From CBDHFN01 sp965262605 (GTDB taxonomy: Bacteria > Pseudomonadota > Alphaproteobacteria > JASGCL01), in NCBI GenBank assembly GCA_965262605.1, contig CBDHFN010000002.1, positions 496,001-560,000 on the forward strand: DNA of 64,000 nucleotides, in the 5' to 3' direction. Within the stretch, counting starts at the first letter, position 1. Every line of letters begins with the position of its first letter. Below, piece after piece: positions 1 through 7,154 of the stretch. Both the position numbers and the translations under genes were made by a program. The notes under the pieces were generated by a model that had not been told where the DNA came from, made no database searches, and was given only the letters and a program-made list of their open reading frames with translations.

Positions 1-379
1 GGGCGTTTTGCCAAGTTTCCAAACCTTTTTTAGCATAAAAAACATGCAATCGGTTATTATTGAGCAAAAATAAATTAGGGTCGCCAGCGACACGAACATT
101 TTCGGCAACCCCATTTGAACAATGTCCGCCAAAGGCGGGGTAATATTTTTCTGGGTCGCTTTGAAATAAATTAAGGGAATCTTGGCTTTCAAATCGCCAA
201 GTAGCACCCTTATATTTCATGCTAAATTCTTTGTTGCCTTTAATCGCCTTACCCTTAGTGAAGTAGGCGGTTGCATCATAACCTTGCAAGGCTAAATCGT
301 CAAAAAAGCCAGTATATACCTCACCTGCATATAAAACAGAACTAAATACCAGCCAAAAAGCCACAATTAAAAATCGCAT
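1..379 (-). CDS. YHS domain-containing protein (3' end cut by window edge)
   Basis: The reading frame opens at an ATG at 379 on the minus strand and stays open to the window edge, so the C terminus is missing. The product starts with MRFLIVAFWLVFSSVLYAG, a typical Sec signal peptide with an AxA-like cleavage site, so it is probably periplasmic. The mature part has the YHS signature: a GYDATAYFTKG segment, then ATWRF, then FQSDPEKYYPAFGGHCS. YHS proteins of this type are small exported proteins, often linked to metal handling, but the ligand is not known. There is no clear Shine-Dalgarno sequence, and the gene runs in the same direction as phaB upstream. The family call is fairly firm; the function is open. 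Confidence 0.7.
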   Translation of the reverse strand, partial: MRFLIVAFWLVFSSVLYAGEVYTGFFDDLALQGYDATAYFTKGKAIKGNKEFSMKYKGATWRFESQDSLNLFQSDPEKYYPAFGGHCSNGVAENVRVAGDPNLFLLNNNRLHVFYAKKGLETWQNA

Positions 380-443
380 AAAAAATTTTTCTTTCGTAAT
401 TATTCGCCATGAAATATTGATAGTTTAAAACTAAGCTAAACCA

Positions 444-1172
444 TTAATACATATGCATGCCACCATTAACCGAAATTGTAGAACCGGTGATAAAGCCTGC
501 ATCCTCGGCAACTAAAAAAATCACGGTGCGGGCAATTTCATCGGCGCGCCCCAAGCGTCCAACGGGAATTTTTGCTTTGATTTTTTCCAAAACATCTGCT
601 GGCACTGCGCGCACCATATCCGTATCAATATAACCCGGGGCAATGGCATTGACGGTGATATTTTGCGCCGCACCCTCTTGGGCAAGGGCTTTGGTAAAGC
701 CATGAATCCCTGATTTTGCCGCCGCGTAATTTACTTGCCCATATTGCCCAGCTTGCCCATTGACCGAACCGACATTAACTATCCTGCCATATTTACGCGC
801 GCGCATACCTTCAATGACCACGCGGCACATATTGAAACATGAACCTAAATTTGTGTCAATCACTTCTTGCCAGCTTTGTGCCGTCATGCGGTGCATTGTG
901 CCATCGCGGGTAATGCCAGCATTATTGATTAAGACAGAAATTCCTCCCAAATCAGTTTCAATTTTCTTAACGGCTGCTTGGCATTCTTCAAAATTCGCGA
1001 CATTAAATTTATATGATTTTATGCCCGTTCGTTGCGTAAATTCGGCGGCACGGTCATCATTTGCGGCGTAATTTGCCGCCACAATATAACCACTTGCTTT
1101 TAAGGCAATGCTTATTGCCTCGCCAATTCCTCTTGTGCCACCGGTTACCAGTGCAATTTTTTCATTTGCCAT
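444..1172 (-). CDS. phaB: Acetoacetyl-CoA reductase (NADPH), PhaB type
   Basis: This is a classical short-chain dehydrogenase of 242 residues, the usual PhaB length. It should reduce acetoacetyl-CoA to (R)-3-hydroxybutyryl-CoA in the cytoplasm, the second step of polyhydroxybutyrate synthesis. Visible motifs are the Rossmann glycine motif TGGTRGIG (residues 10-17), NNAG (83-86), and catalytic Ser136, Tyr149 and Lys153 within YAAAK. The C terminus GGMHMY is the typical PhaB ending. A strong Shine-Dalgarno AAGGAGG lies 5 nt before the ATG. The thiolase (phaA) and polymerase (phaC) are not nearby, so FabG-like 3-ketoacyl reductase activity cannot be excluded, although the C terminus and the TGGTRGIG form favour PhaB. 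Confidence 0.88.
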   Translation of the reverse strand: MANEKIALVTGGTRGIGEAISIALKASGYIVAANYAANDDRAAEFTQRTGIKSYKFNVANFEECQAAVKKIETDLGGISVLINNAGITRDGTMHRMTAQSWQEVIDTNLGSCFNMCRVVIEGMRARKYGRIVNVGSVNGQAGQYGQVNYAAAKSGIHGFTKALAQEGAAQNITVNAIAPGYIDTDMVRAVPADVLEKIKAKIPVGRLGRADEIARTVIFLVAEDAGFITGSTISVNGGMHMY

Positions 1173-1575
1173 TTTTTCCTCCTTGTTAATGATTTATATA
1201 TTTATAATAGTGGAAATTTTACTATATGCAAATGATTTTTCATTTAAATCAGGGTATTTTGCCTATAATCAAAATTTTATTTTATTTTTTATGGTAATTT
1301 TATGTTATTTATTACCCATTTTTTTTAAAATTATTTAATTTTCTAAAAAAATCGCTTGATTTTTAAAAAAAATAAAGCATAATAAAACTTATAGTTCATA
1401 TTACTCTTAAAATCATAAATTAAGGGTAAAATGAAAAATTAAATAGATAAAACTTTATCTTTATTGTTTAACTAATATTGATAGTATGTTTTAATAATGA
1501 TAAACTACTGAGCGAATAAAGATTTATTTTATGGCTTAGAGATGAAAACATTCAAGAAAGTGGAGTTTTTTAAAA
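1173..1575. other. A+T-rich intergenic region with a palindrome
   Basis: About 400 bases between phaB and the micro-ORF upstream of the XRE regulator. It is extremely A+T-rich with many short A and T runs and no convincing gene. The only structure I can point to is a near-perfect inverted repeat at 1445-1460 (AGATAAA, 2 bases, TTTATCT). It is listed separately as a possible operator. Confidence 0.5.
1445..1460. promoter_or_regulatory. Inverted repeat, possible operator upstream of the XRE regulator
   Basis: AGATAAA and TTTATCT are perfect 7-base inverted arms around AC. It lies about 230 bases upstream of the PraR-like regulator and 115 bases upstream of the micro-ORF. Regulators of this kind often autoregulate through inverted repeats, but chance palindromes are frequent in DNA this rich in A+T. 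Confidence 0.25.
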
Positions 1576-1671
1576 ATGAATAAACATTTGAAGGATGTTT
1601 GCCCTATATGTCAAAAAAATAAATACCAATTCGTCTCCCTATATATAACACTTAATAAAAAAGGAGCTTAA
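1576..1671 (+). CDS. Possible 31-residue micro-ORF with a CPIC motif
   Basis: An ATG at 1576 opens 31 codons ending in TAA at 1669-1671, one base before the ATG of the XRE regulator. The peptide starts MNKHLKDVCPICQKN, giving a C-x2-C knuckle as in zinc ribbons. A GGAG lies about 10 bases before the ATG. The Shine-Dalgarno of the downstream gene (AAGGAG) sits inside the last codons, so translation of the two could be coupled. It could be a leader peptide, a tiny metal-binding protein or a chance ORF. I do not recognise a family. Confidence 0.3.
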   Translation: MNKHLKDVCPICQKNKYQFVSLYITLNKKGA

Positions 1672-1672
1672 A

Positions 1673-2182
1673 ATGCCAAGAGGACGCAGAGCAAAACCAT
1701 TAACCGAAGGAATCTTGCCCGCAGGGCGTGCAGGAGTCCCCAATCCCATTGACATGCATGTTGGAATTCGGGTAAGAGTTCGGCGCAAAGTATTAAAAAT
1801 CACCCAAGAAGAATTAGCCGAAAAATTGGGGCTAACATTTCAACAAGTGCAAAAATACGAGCGCGGATTTAACCGCATTTCCGCATCGCGTTTATATGAT
1901 ATTGCGCAAATTTTAAATACATCCATCGGATTCTTCTTTGAAGATATGCCCCAAGATGTCGTTGAAAATTCGCCCAGAATTCGCGCAGGTTTGTCAGAAA
2001 ATATCGCTGAACATGATGAAAAAGAATCAGACCCAATGATAAAAAGAGAAACCTTAGAATTAGTAAGAAATTACTATCAAATTAAAGACCCAAAATTGCG
2101 TAATATCGTGTTTGATTTAATTAAAAACATGTTAAAGGGTAATTTTGTGCCTTTTGATAAACGCGTTCCCGAAACTGATTAA
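1673..2182 (+). CDS. XRE/Cro-CI family transcriptional regulator, PraR/PhrR-like
   Basis: A 169-residue DNA-binding protein with one helix-turn-helix domain at about residues 31-92. The scaffold TQEELAEKLGLTFQQVQKYE with NRISASRLYDIAQ and FFFEDMP is the form found in the alphaproteobacterial PraR/PhrR regulators, which control stress and surface or biofilm genes in rhizobia. There is a 27-residue basic N-terminal extension before the domain and a C-terminal helical region of unknown role. A strong AAGGAG lies 6 bases before the ATG, inside the end of the preceding micro-ORF. A rho-independent terminator follows. The regulatory targets here are unknown. Confidence 0.8.
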   Translation: MPRGRRAKPLTEGILPAGRAGVPNPIDMHVGIRVRVRRKVLKITQEELAEKLGLTFQQVQKYERGFNRISASRLYDIAQILNTSIGFFFEDMPQDVVENSPRIRAGLSENIAEHDEKESDPMIKRETLELVRNYYQIKDPKLRNIVFDLIKNMLKGNFVPFDKRVPETD

Positions 2183-2218
2183 TTTAATTTATGATAAAAT
2201 AAATTTTTTTTCAAAGAG

Positions 2219-2251
2219 AGTCTTGAATTTGGCGCATTCAAGACTTTTTTT
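2219..2251 (+). terminator. Rho-independent terminator after the XRE regulator
   Basis: A perfect 10-base stem AGTCTTGAAT / ATTCAAGACT with a 7-base loop is followed by a run of T. It sits 37 bases after the stop codon of the regulator and ends that transcript. Confidence 0.85.
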
Positions 2252-2301
2252 GTCGTAAAAAATCGGATAAGTTAATTATAATCTGCTAAATAATAATTAA
2301 A

Positions 2302-2342
2302 TAAGTTTGTTGCAATAAGAATTTTTAAAAGCAATAGAGGGC
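2302..2342 (+). repeat. Intergenic repeat element, copy A
   Basis: TAAGTTTGTTGC at 2302-2313 and AAGCAATAGAGGGC at 2329-2342 recur in the same order at 11090-11175. There the two boxes are separated by a longer segment containing a hairpin. Both copies are intergenic, which suggests a small dispersed element rather than a coding sequence. Confidence 0.4.
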
Positions 2343-2364
2343 AAAAACATGCGAAAAAGCGCAG

Positions 2365-2379
2365 TTTACATGATGTAAA
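2365..2379. promoter_or_regulatory. Inverted repeat upstream of the corrinoid protein gene
   Basis: TTTACAT and ATGTAAA are perfect 7-base arms around a single G, 85 bases before the corrinoid protein start. The size and symmetry suit a dimeric regulator site. No regulator can be assigned. Confidence 0.35.
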
Positions 2380-2463
2380 TGAGCATTTTGAGTGTGTTTT
2401 TAACCGATTAGTGCAAATAAAAAGCTTAATTCATCAAACTTTTAAATTTAACAAAGGATGAAA

Positions 2464-3150
2464 ATGACCGAAGATACACTTGATTTAAATGCTTTAGATG
2501 ACAATGAGTTATTGGAACAAATGTGGGACGATTTATATGATGGTCTTGCCGATGAAATCGTTGAAGGAGTTAATATTTTATTAGGGCGCGGATGGGCTCC
2601 TTACAAAGTATTAACCGAATCATTAGTTGAAGGCATGCGCATTGTCGGTATTGATTTTCGTGATGGTATTTTATTCGTTCCCGAGGTTTTAATGTCGGCG
2701 AATGCCATGAAAGCTGGCATGCAAATTCTTCGCCCTTTATTAGCCGCTTCTGGCGCACCGCAACAAGGGCGCATGGTTATTGGCACTGTAAAAGGCGACA
2801 TTCATGACATTGGAAAAAATTTAGTGTCCATGATGATGGAAGGCGCAGGGTTTGAAGTATTTGACTTAGGGATTAATAATCCGGTTGAAAATTATTTAGA
2901 AGCCTTGGACAAGCATCAAGCCGATATTTTAGGCATGTCAGCATTATTAACCACAACGATGCCTTATATGAAAGTCGTGGTTGATACCATGAAAGAAAAA
3001 GGTATTCGCGATAAATATATCGTTTTAGTCGGCGGTGCGCCATTAAACGAAGAATTTGCCCGTGAAGTTGGTGCTGATGCTTATTGCCGTGATGCGGCGG
3101 TTGCTGTTGAAACTGCTCAAGAATATATGAAACGCAAACATAACCAGTAA
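2464..3150 (+). CDS. Corrinoid (B12)-binding methyl-carrier protein
   Basis: The product (228 residues from this start) has the two-part architecture of methyltransferase corrinoid proteins: a helical cap at about residues 15-95 and a cobalamin-binding Rossmann domain at about 100-220. The cobalt-ligand motif DxHxxG is present as D112-I-H114-D-I-G117. The family covers MtbC/MtmC-type carriers and the B12 domain of methionine synthase; they shuttle a methyl group between a methylated substrate and an acceptor. No partner methyltransferase is adjacent. I use the ATG at 2464 because AAAGGA lies 5 bases before it; an ATG at 2458 would overlap that Shine-Dalgarno. A terminator follows. With the sarcosine oxidase genes in this window it hints at methylated-amine use, which is inference. 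Confidence 0.82.
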   Translation: MTEDTLDLNALDDNELLEQMWDDLYDGLADEIVEGVNILLGRGWAPYKVLTESLVEGMRIVGIDFRDGILFVPEVLMSANAMKAGMQILRPLLAASGAPQQGRMVIGTVKGDIHDIGKNLVSMMMEGAGFEVFDLGINNPVENYLEALDKHQADILGMSALLTTTMPYMKVVVDTMKEKGIRDKYIVLVGGAPLNEEFAREVGADAYCRDAAVAVETAQEYMKRKHNQ

Positions 3151-3168
3151 TTTATTAACCTTAAACAG

Positions 3169-3197
3169 AAAAAACCCAGATTTTTCTGGGTTTTTTT
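3169..3197 (+). terminator. Rho-independent terminator after the corrinoid protein gene
   Basis: AAAACCCAGA and TCTGGGTTTT pair around a short T-rich loop, followed by a T run. It lies 20 bases beyond the stop codon. Confidence 0.85.
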
Positions 3198-3281
3198 ATG
3201 CGCATAAACTCTGATTGCCCAATAATTACCCCGCAATAGCGTATTTTACCTTTAAAATATTTCAGGCATCAACGAATAAAT

Positions 3282-3311
3282 AAAAACCCCAATATTTTTA
3301 TTGGGGTTTTT
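3282..3311. terminator. Bidirectional terminator at the end of the rplQ operon
   Basis: A 12-base stem AAAAACCCCAAT / ATTGGGGTTTTT has A and T tracts on both flanks, so it can act on either strand. It lies just past the rplQ stop codon in the direction of the minus-strand ribosomal operon. Confidence 0.8.
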
Positions 3312-3339
3312 GTGAGTATAGCAATTAATCAATTGAAAT

Positions 3340-3753
3340 TTAATTTGCTTCTTCAGCGTCAACTTCAATTACTGCCTTGCTTGGCTTTGCCGAAGGGTCG
3401 CGGTCAACTAATTCAATAATTGCCATGGGGGCATTATCGCCATAACGAAAGCCAGCTTTAATTACGCGCGAATAGCCACCATTACGCGTTGCATAACGGC
3501 TTGCAAGAGTCGTCATTAATTTTTTAACAATCGCGTCATCGCGCAAAATAGCAAAAGCTTGACGGGTTGCGTGCAAGCCACCTTTTTTACCGATAGTAAT
3601 TATCTTATCAATGAATCGTTTTAATTCTTTGGCTTTTGGTAAAGTGGTTTTAATTTGTTCATATTGAATTAATGAAATTGTCATATTTTTCAATAAAGCT
3701 TTGCGGTGCGATGCTGTTCTGTTTAATCTGCGTCCTAAATTTCCGTGTCTCAT
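3340..3753 (-). CDS. rplQ: 50S ribosomal protein L17
   Basis: A 137-residue protein with the L17 start MRHGNLGRRLNRTASHRKAL, followed by the conserved core and an acidic tail ending VDAEEAN. It is a large-subunit protein near the exit tunnel. AGGAG lies before the ATG. It is the last gene of the rpsM-rpsK-rpoA-rplQ order, the normal end of the alpha operon, and is followed by a bidirectional terminator. Confidence 0.97.
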   Translation of the reverse strand: MRHGNLGRRLNRTASHRKALLKNMTISLIQYEQIKTTLPKAKELKRFIDKIITIGKKGGLHATRQAFAILRDDAIVKKLMTTLASRYATRNGGYSRVIKAGFRYGDNAPMAIIELVDRDPSAKPSKAVIEVDAEEAN

Positions 3754-3815
3754 GTTTTTCTCCTGTTTAGTGGTTAATTGCTAGACTCGTTCAAGGTTTT
3801 ACAAAGCCTAGATAT

Positions 3816-3833
3816 AAGGGGCTTTCGCCCCTT
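3816..3833. other. GC-rich hairpin between rpoA and rplQ
   Basis: AAGGGGC, loop TTTC, GCCCCTT form a stable stem in the 85-base gap between rpoA and rplQ. On the operon strand it is not followed by a T run, so it is more likely a processing or attenuation hairpin than a full terminator. Confidence 0.45.
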
Positions 3834-3838
3834 AAATT

Positions 3839-4861
3839 TTATTTATCGTCAAGTTTTTTTGCCATCTCATCAATATTGGCAACGGGCCATTCGGGCACAT
3901 CCATGCCTAAATTCAAGCCCATATGTTGCAATACTTCTTTGATTTCATTGAGCGATTTGCGTCCAAAATTGGGGGTGCGCAACATTTCATGTTCAGTTTT
4001 TTGCACCAAATCCCCAATATAAGCAATATTGTCATTTTTCAAGCAATTTGCCGAACGAACAGATAATTCCAATTCATCAACTTTGCGTAATAAATTTGAA
4101 TTAAATGGTAAATTATCAACCGAATCGCCCTTTGCCGCAACTTGGGGTTCTTCAAAATTAATAAATACCTGCAATTGATCTTGTAAGATTCTGGCTGCCA
4201 AAGCAACGGCATCTTCGGGGGTGATGGTGCCATTAGTTTCAACATCCAAGATTAATTTATCATAATCCGTATGTTGCCCTACGCGTGTATTTTCAACTTT
4301 ATAGCTAACTCGTTTCACGGGTGAAAATGCCGAATCAACAGGAATTAAGCCAATGGGCGAATCGTCATGACGATTTTGCGTGGCTGGCACATAACCCTTG
4401 CCGGTATTCACGGTAAATTCAATCACCAGACTTGCGCCTTTGTCTAATTGACAAATAACATGGTCTTTATTTTTAATTTCAATATCATGGGGGCATTCAA
4501 TCATACCCGCCGTCACTGTGCAAGGACCATGGGCAACCAATTTCATTTTTTTGCTGGTATTGGCAAATAAACTAAGCGCAATGCCTTTAACATTCAAAAT
4601 AATATCGGTAACATCTTCACGAACCCCGGGAATTGTAGAAAATTCATGCAAAACGCCTTGAATTTCAACGGCAGTTACCGCCGCACCTTGCAAAGATGAT
4701 AATAATACACGGCGAAGCGCATTACCCAAAGTTAACCCAAAACCCCGTTCCAAAGGTTCGGCGGTTAAAGAAATTTTATAAGTTGACGCCGATTGCTTGC
4801 GGATAATTTCTTCGGGTTTTATTAATTCTTGCCAATTTTTTAAATTCACGCTATTTTTCAT
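3839..4861 (-). CDS. rpoA: DNA-directed RNA polymerase subunit alpha
   Basis: The product is 340 residues, the usual length for alphaproteobacterial RpoA. The N-terminal assembly domain carries GFGLTLGNALRRVLLSS, and the C-terminal promoter-contact domain (about residues 250-325) carries the helix-hairpin-helix region with ELELSVRSANCL. I chose the ATG at 4861, which begins MKNSVNLKNW and has AAAGGAG just before it. The frame stays open another 42 codons upstream, but that stretch overlaps the 3' end of rpsK and does not look like RpoA. Confidence 0.97.
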   Translation of the reverse strand: MKNSVNLKNWQELIKPEEIIRKQSASTYKISLTAEPLERGFGLTLGNALRRVLLSSLQGAAVTAVEIQGVLHEFSTIPGVREDVTDIILNVKGIALSLFANTSKKMKLVAHGPCTVTAGMIECPHDIEIKNKDHVICQLDKGASLVIEFTVNTGKGYVPATQNRHDDSPIGLIPVDSAFSPVKRVSYKVENTRVGQHTDYDKLILDVETNGTITPEDAVALAARILQDQLQVFINFEEPQVAAKGDSVDNLPFNSNLLRKVDELELSVRSANCLKNDNIAYIGDLVQKTEHEMLRTPNFGRKSLNEIKEVLQHMGLNLGMDVPEWPVANIDEMAKKLDDK

Positions 4862-4952
4862 TTTTTCTCCTTTAATTTTGCCACAGACCAATTCATTCGT
4901 ATCTATGGATTTTGAAATTTTCTCAGGTAAACTTGGACAAGCCAAGCATAAA

Positions 4953-5336
4953 TTACACGCGGCGGCGTTTGCGTGGGCGACAACCATTATGCGGGATTGG
5001 CGTTACATCTTTGATGGAAGTAACAGTCAAACCAACAGCATGCAACGCCCGAAGCGCAGATTCGCGTCCAGAACCGGGACCTTGCACAGAAACTTCAATT
5101 GTTTTCATGCCTTGATCGCGGGCTTTCACACCAGCATCTTCACAAGCCATTTGGGCGGCATAAGGTGTAGATTTTCTGCTACCTTTAAAGCCTTTGCTAC
5201 CTGCGCTTGACCATGCTATCACATTACCTTGCATATCGGTAATAGTAACCATGGTATTATTGAAACTTGAATTAATATGGGCAACCCCAGATGTAATATT
5301 TTTCTTGTCTTTGCGTTTTTTGGCGATTTTTGCCAT
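4953..5336 (-). CDS. rpsK: 30S ribosomal protein S11
   Basis: A 127-residue S11 with the conserved AHINSSFNNTMVTITD segment, QGPGSGRESALRAL and the basic tail ending RPRKRRRV. It forms part of the small-subunit platform near the 3' end of 16S rRNA. AAGGAGT lies 6 bases before the ATG. It sits between rpsM and rpoA in the standard alpha-operon order. Confidence 0.97.
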   Translation of the reverse strand: MAKIAKKRKDKKNITSGVAHINSSFNNTMVTITDMQGNVIAWSSAGSKGFKGSRKSTPYAAQMACEDAGVKARDQGMKTIEVSVQGPGSGRESALRALHAVGLTVTSIKDVTPIPHNGCRPRKRRRV

Positions 5337-5361
5337 GAAGATGACTCCTTAAATTTTATTA

Positions 5362-5736
5362 TTATACGGCTTTTTTCTTGCCAGCAATTGCAATGCGTTT
5401 ACCTTTACGGGTGCGGGCATTAGTATGGGTGCGTTGCCCCCTTACTGGCAAACCTTTTCTATGGCGCAAGCCACGATAACAACCTAAATCCATTAATCGC
5501 TTAATATTTAGTTGTTTTTCGCGCCTTAAATCGCCCTCAACTTGAAAATTCGTTTCAATACATTCACGAATTTTGATAATTTCGGCTTCTGTTAAGTCGT
5601 GAACCCGTCTTGATTCATCAAGACCGCATTTTTCACAAATTTCCTTTGCATTGACTGGACCAATGCCATGAATGTATCTTAAAGCTATGGTTAAGCGTTT
5701 TTGAGTTGGTATATTAACACCTGCAATCCGTGCCAC
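5362..5736 (-). CDS. rpsM: 30S ribosomal protein S13
   Basis: A 124-residue S13 starting MARIAGVNIPTQKRL, with the YIHGIG segment, RGLRHRKGLPVRGQRT and a lysine-rich tail. It lies in the small-subunit head and contacts the P-site tRNA and S19. It is the first gene of the local operon; the usual upstream neighbours (secY, adk, rpmJ) are absent and the next gene, ilvC, is divergent. Confidence 0.97.
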   Translation of the reverse strand: MARIAGVNIPTQKRLTIALRYIHGIGPVNAKEICEKCGLDESRRVHDLTEAEIIKIRECIETNFQVEGDLRREKQLNIKRLMDLGCYRGLRHRKGLPVRGQRTHTNARTRKGKRIAIAGKKKAV

Positions 5737-5835
5737 TTGTATTCTCCTGTTTGGTTTAGTTTATATCTCTTAAACAAGAATATTTATTTGTCAAGAATAA
5801 TTTTTATAAATATTATACTTTTTTGTTAATTTTTC

Positions 5836-5863
5836 TTTACTTAATATATTTTTTTGTTATAAA
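5836..5863 (+). promoter_or_regulatory. Candidate promoter for ilvC
   Basis: TTTACT at 5836-5841 and TATAAA at 5858-5863 are separated by 16 bases, with the ilvC ATG 52 bases downstream. The 179-base gap it lies in must also hold the rpsM operon promoter on the other strand. I found no leader peptide rich in branched-chain amino acids. Confidence 0.35.
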
Positions 5864-5915
5864 GCCTAGATAAACGGAAATTTCACCGCTAATTCATTCA
5901 AATAAGGAGATAAAA

Positions 5916-6935
5916 ATGCGCGTATATTATGATTCAGATGCTGATGTAAACCTCATTAAAAATAAAAAAGTTGCCATTGTCGGCTATGGCTCGCAAGGGC
6001 ATGCTCATGCCTTGAATTTAAGGGATTCTGGCGTGAAAGAAGTCAAGGTTGCCTTGCAAGAAAATTCGCCTTCACGCGCCAAATGCGCCAAAGAAAATAT
6101 TGGTTGCTTAACCCCCGTTGAAGCTGCAAAATGGGCGGATGTCGTGATGATGCTTACCCCTGATGAAAAACAAGGTGATATATATAATAATGAGTTAGCA
6201 CCCAATATGAAAAAGGGTTCGGCATTAATTTTTGCCCATGGCTTAAATATTCATTTTAATTTAATTGAACCCCGCCCTGATTTAGATGTATTTATGATTG
6301 CCCCCAAAGGTCCCGGTCATACAGTGCGTTCCGAATATTTGCGTGGTGGTGGCGTGCCTTGCTTAGTTGCGGTGCATCAAAATGCCACGGGCAATTGTTT
6401 GGATATTGCTTTATCCTATGCTTCTGCGATTGGTGGCGGGCGCGCGGGTGTGATTGAAACGACATTTCGCGAAGAATGCGAAACCGATCTTTTTGGCGAA
6501 CAAACCGTGCTTTGCGGTGGTTTAAGCCAATTAATTATCGCGGGTTTTGAAACCTTAGTGGAAGCTGGATATGCCCCCGAAATGGCGTATTTTGAATGTT
6601 TGCACGAAGTGAAATTAATCGTTGATTTAATTTACGAAGGCGGCTTGGCAAATATGAATTATTCTATTTCAAATACCGCGGAATATGGTGGTTATGTAAC
6701 AGGTTCGCGTTTAATCACTTCGCAAACCAAGGCAGAATTAAAACGGATTTTAGATGATATTCAATCAGGTCGTTTTACCCGTGATTGGATGTTGGAAAAT
6801 AAAGTTAGCCAAACTAATTTTAAAGCCATGCGCCGCGCCCAAGCGAATCACCCGATTGAAGAAGTCGGTAAGAAATTGCGCGCCATGATGCCATGGATTG
6901 CGAAAAATAAATTAGTTGATAAAGAACGCAACTAA
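5916..6935 (+). CDS. ilvC: Ketol-acid reductoisomerase (NADP+)
   Basis: A class I (short form) KARI of 339 residues. It converts acetolactate or acetohydroxybutyrate to the dihydroxy acids in valine, isoleucine and leucine synthesis, using NADPH and two Mg2+ ions. The N-terminal Rossmann motif is GYGSQGHAHALNL (residues 23-35), and the C-terminal knotted domain has the acidic metal-ligand helices DLFGEQ and FECLHE. AAGGAG precedes the ATG and a strong terminator follows the stop. The gene stands alone; ilvB and ilvH are not nearby. Confidence 0.96.
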   Translation: MRVYYDSDADVNLIKNKKVAIVGYGSQGHAHALNLRDSGVKEVKVALQENSPSRAKCAKENIGCLTPVEAAKWADVVMMLTPDEKQGDIYNNELAPNMKKGSALIFAHGLNIHFNLIEPRPDLDVFMIAPKGPGHTVRSEYLRGGGVPCLVAVHQNATGNCLDIALSYASAIGGGRAGVIETTFREECETDLFGEQTVLCGGLSQLIIAGFETLVEAGYAPEMAYFECLHEVKLIVDLIYEGGLANMNYSISNTAEYGGYVTGSRLITSQTKAELKRILDDIQSGRFTRDWMLENKVSQTNFKAMRRAQANHPIEEVGKKLRAMMPWIAKNKLVDKERN

Positions 6936-6950
6936 CCATTAATTTAAACC

Positions 6951-6987
6951 AAAAACCCGCTTGACGCGATTCAAGCGGGTTTTTTTA
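6951..6987 (+). terminator. Rho-independent terminator after ilvC
   Basis: ACCCGCTTGA and TCAAGCGGGT form a strong stem followed by seven T. Confidence 0.88.
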
Positions 6988-7154
6988 ATGCGTAATTATT
7001 TTATCATTCAATTATTATATATCAGTGCATTAAATTACAAGCATAGAAAAAAGTCTTTGATTGATTGGAGTTTTTATGGTATATTTAATTATTTAGAAAC
7101 AACAGATACATTAAAAATTAATATAATAAATATCAATATATTTAAGGATATAAA

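Noticed and set aside
1108..1338. Plus-strand ORF of 76 codons
   Set aside because: It starts inside phaB on the opposite strand and continues through a low-complexity T-rich gap; the hydrophobic product reflects base composition. No Shine-Dalgarno.
3804..5870. 12-base match AAAGCCTAGATA near 3805 and 5862
   Set aside because: Pairs of identical 12-mers are expected by chance in 64 kb of skewed composition, and nothing around them matches.
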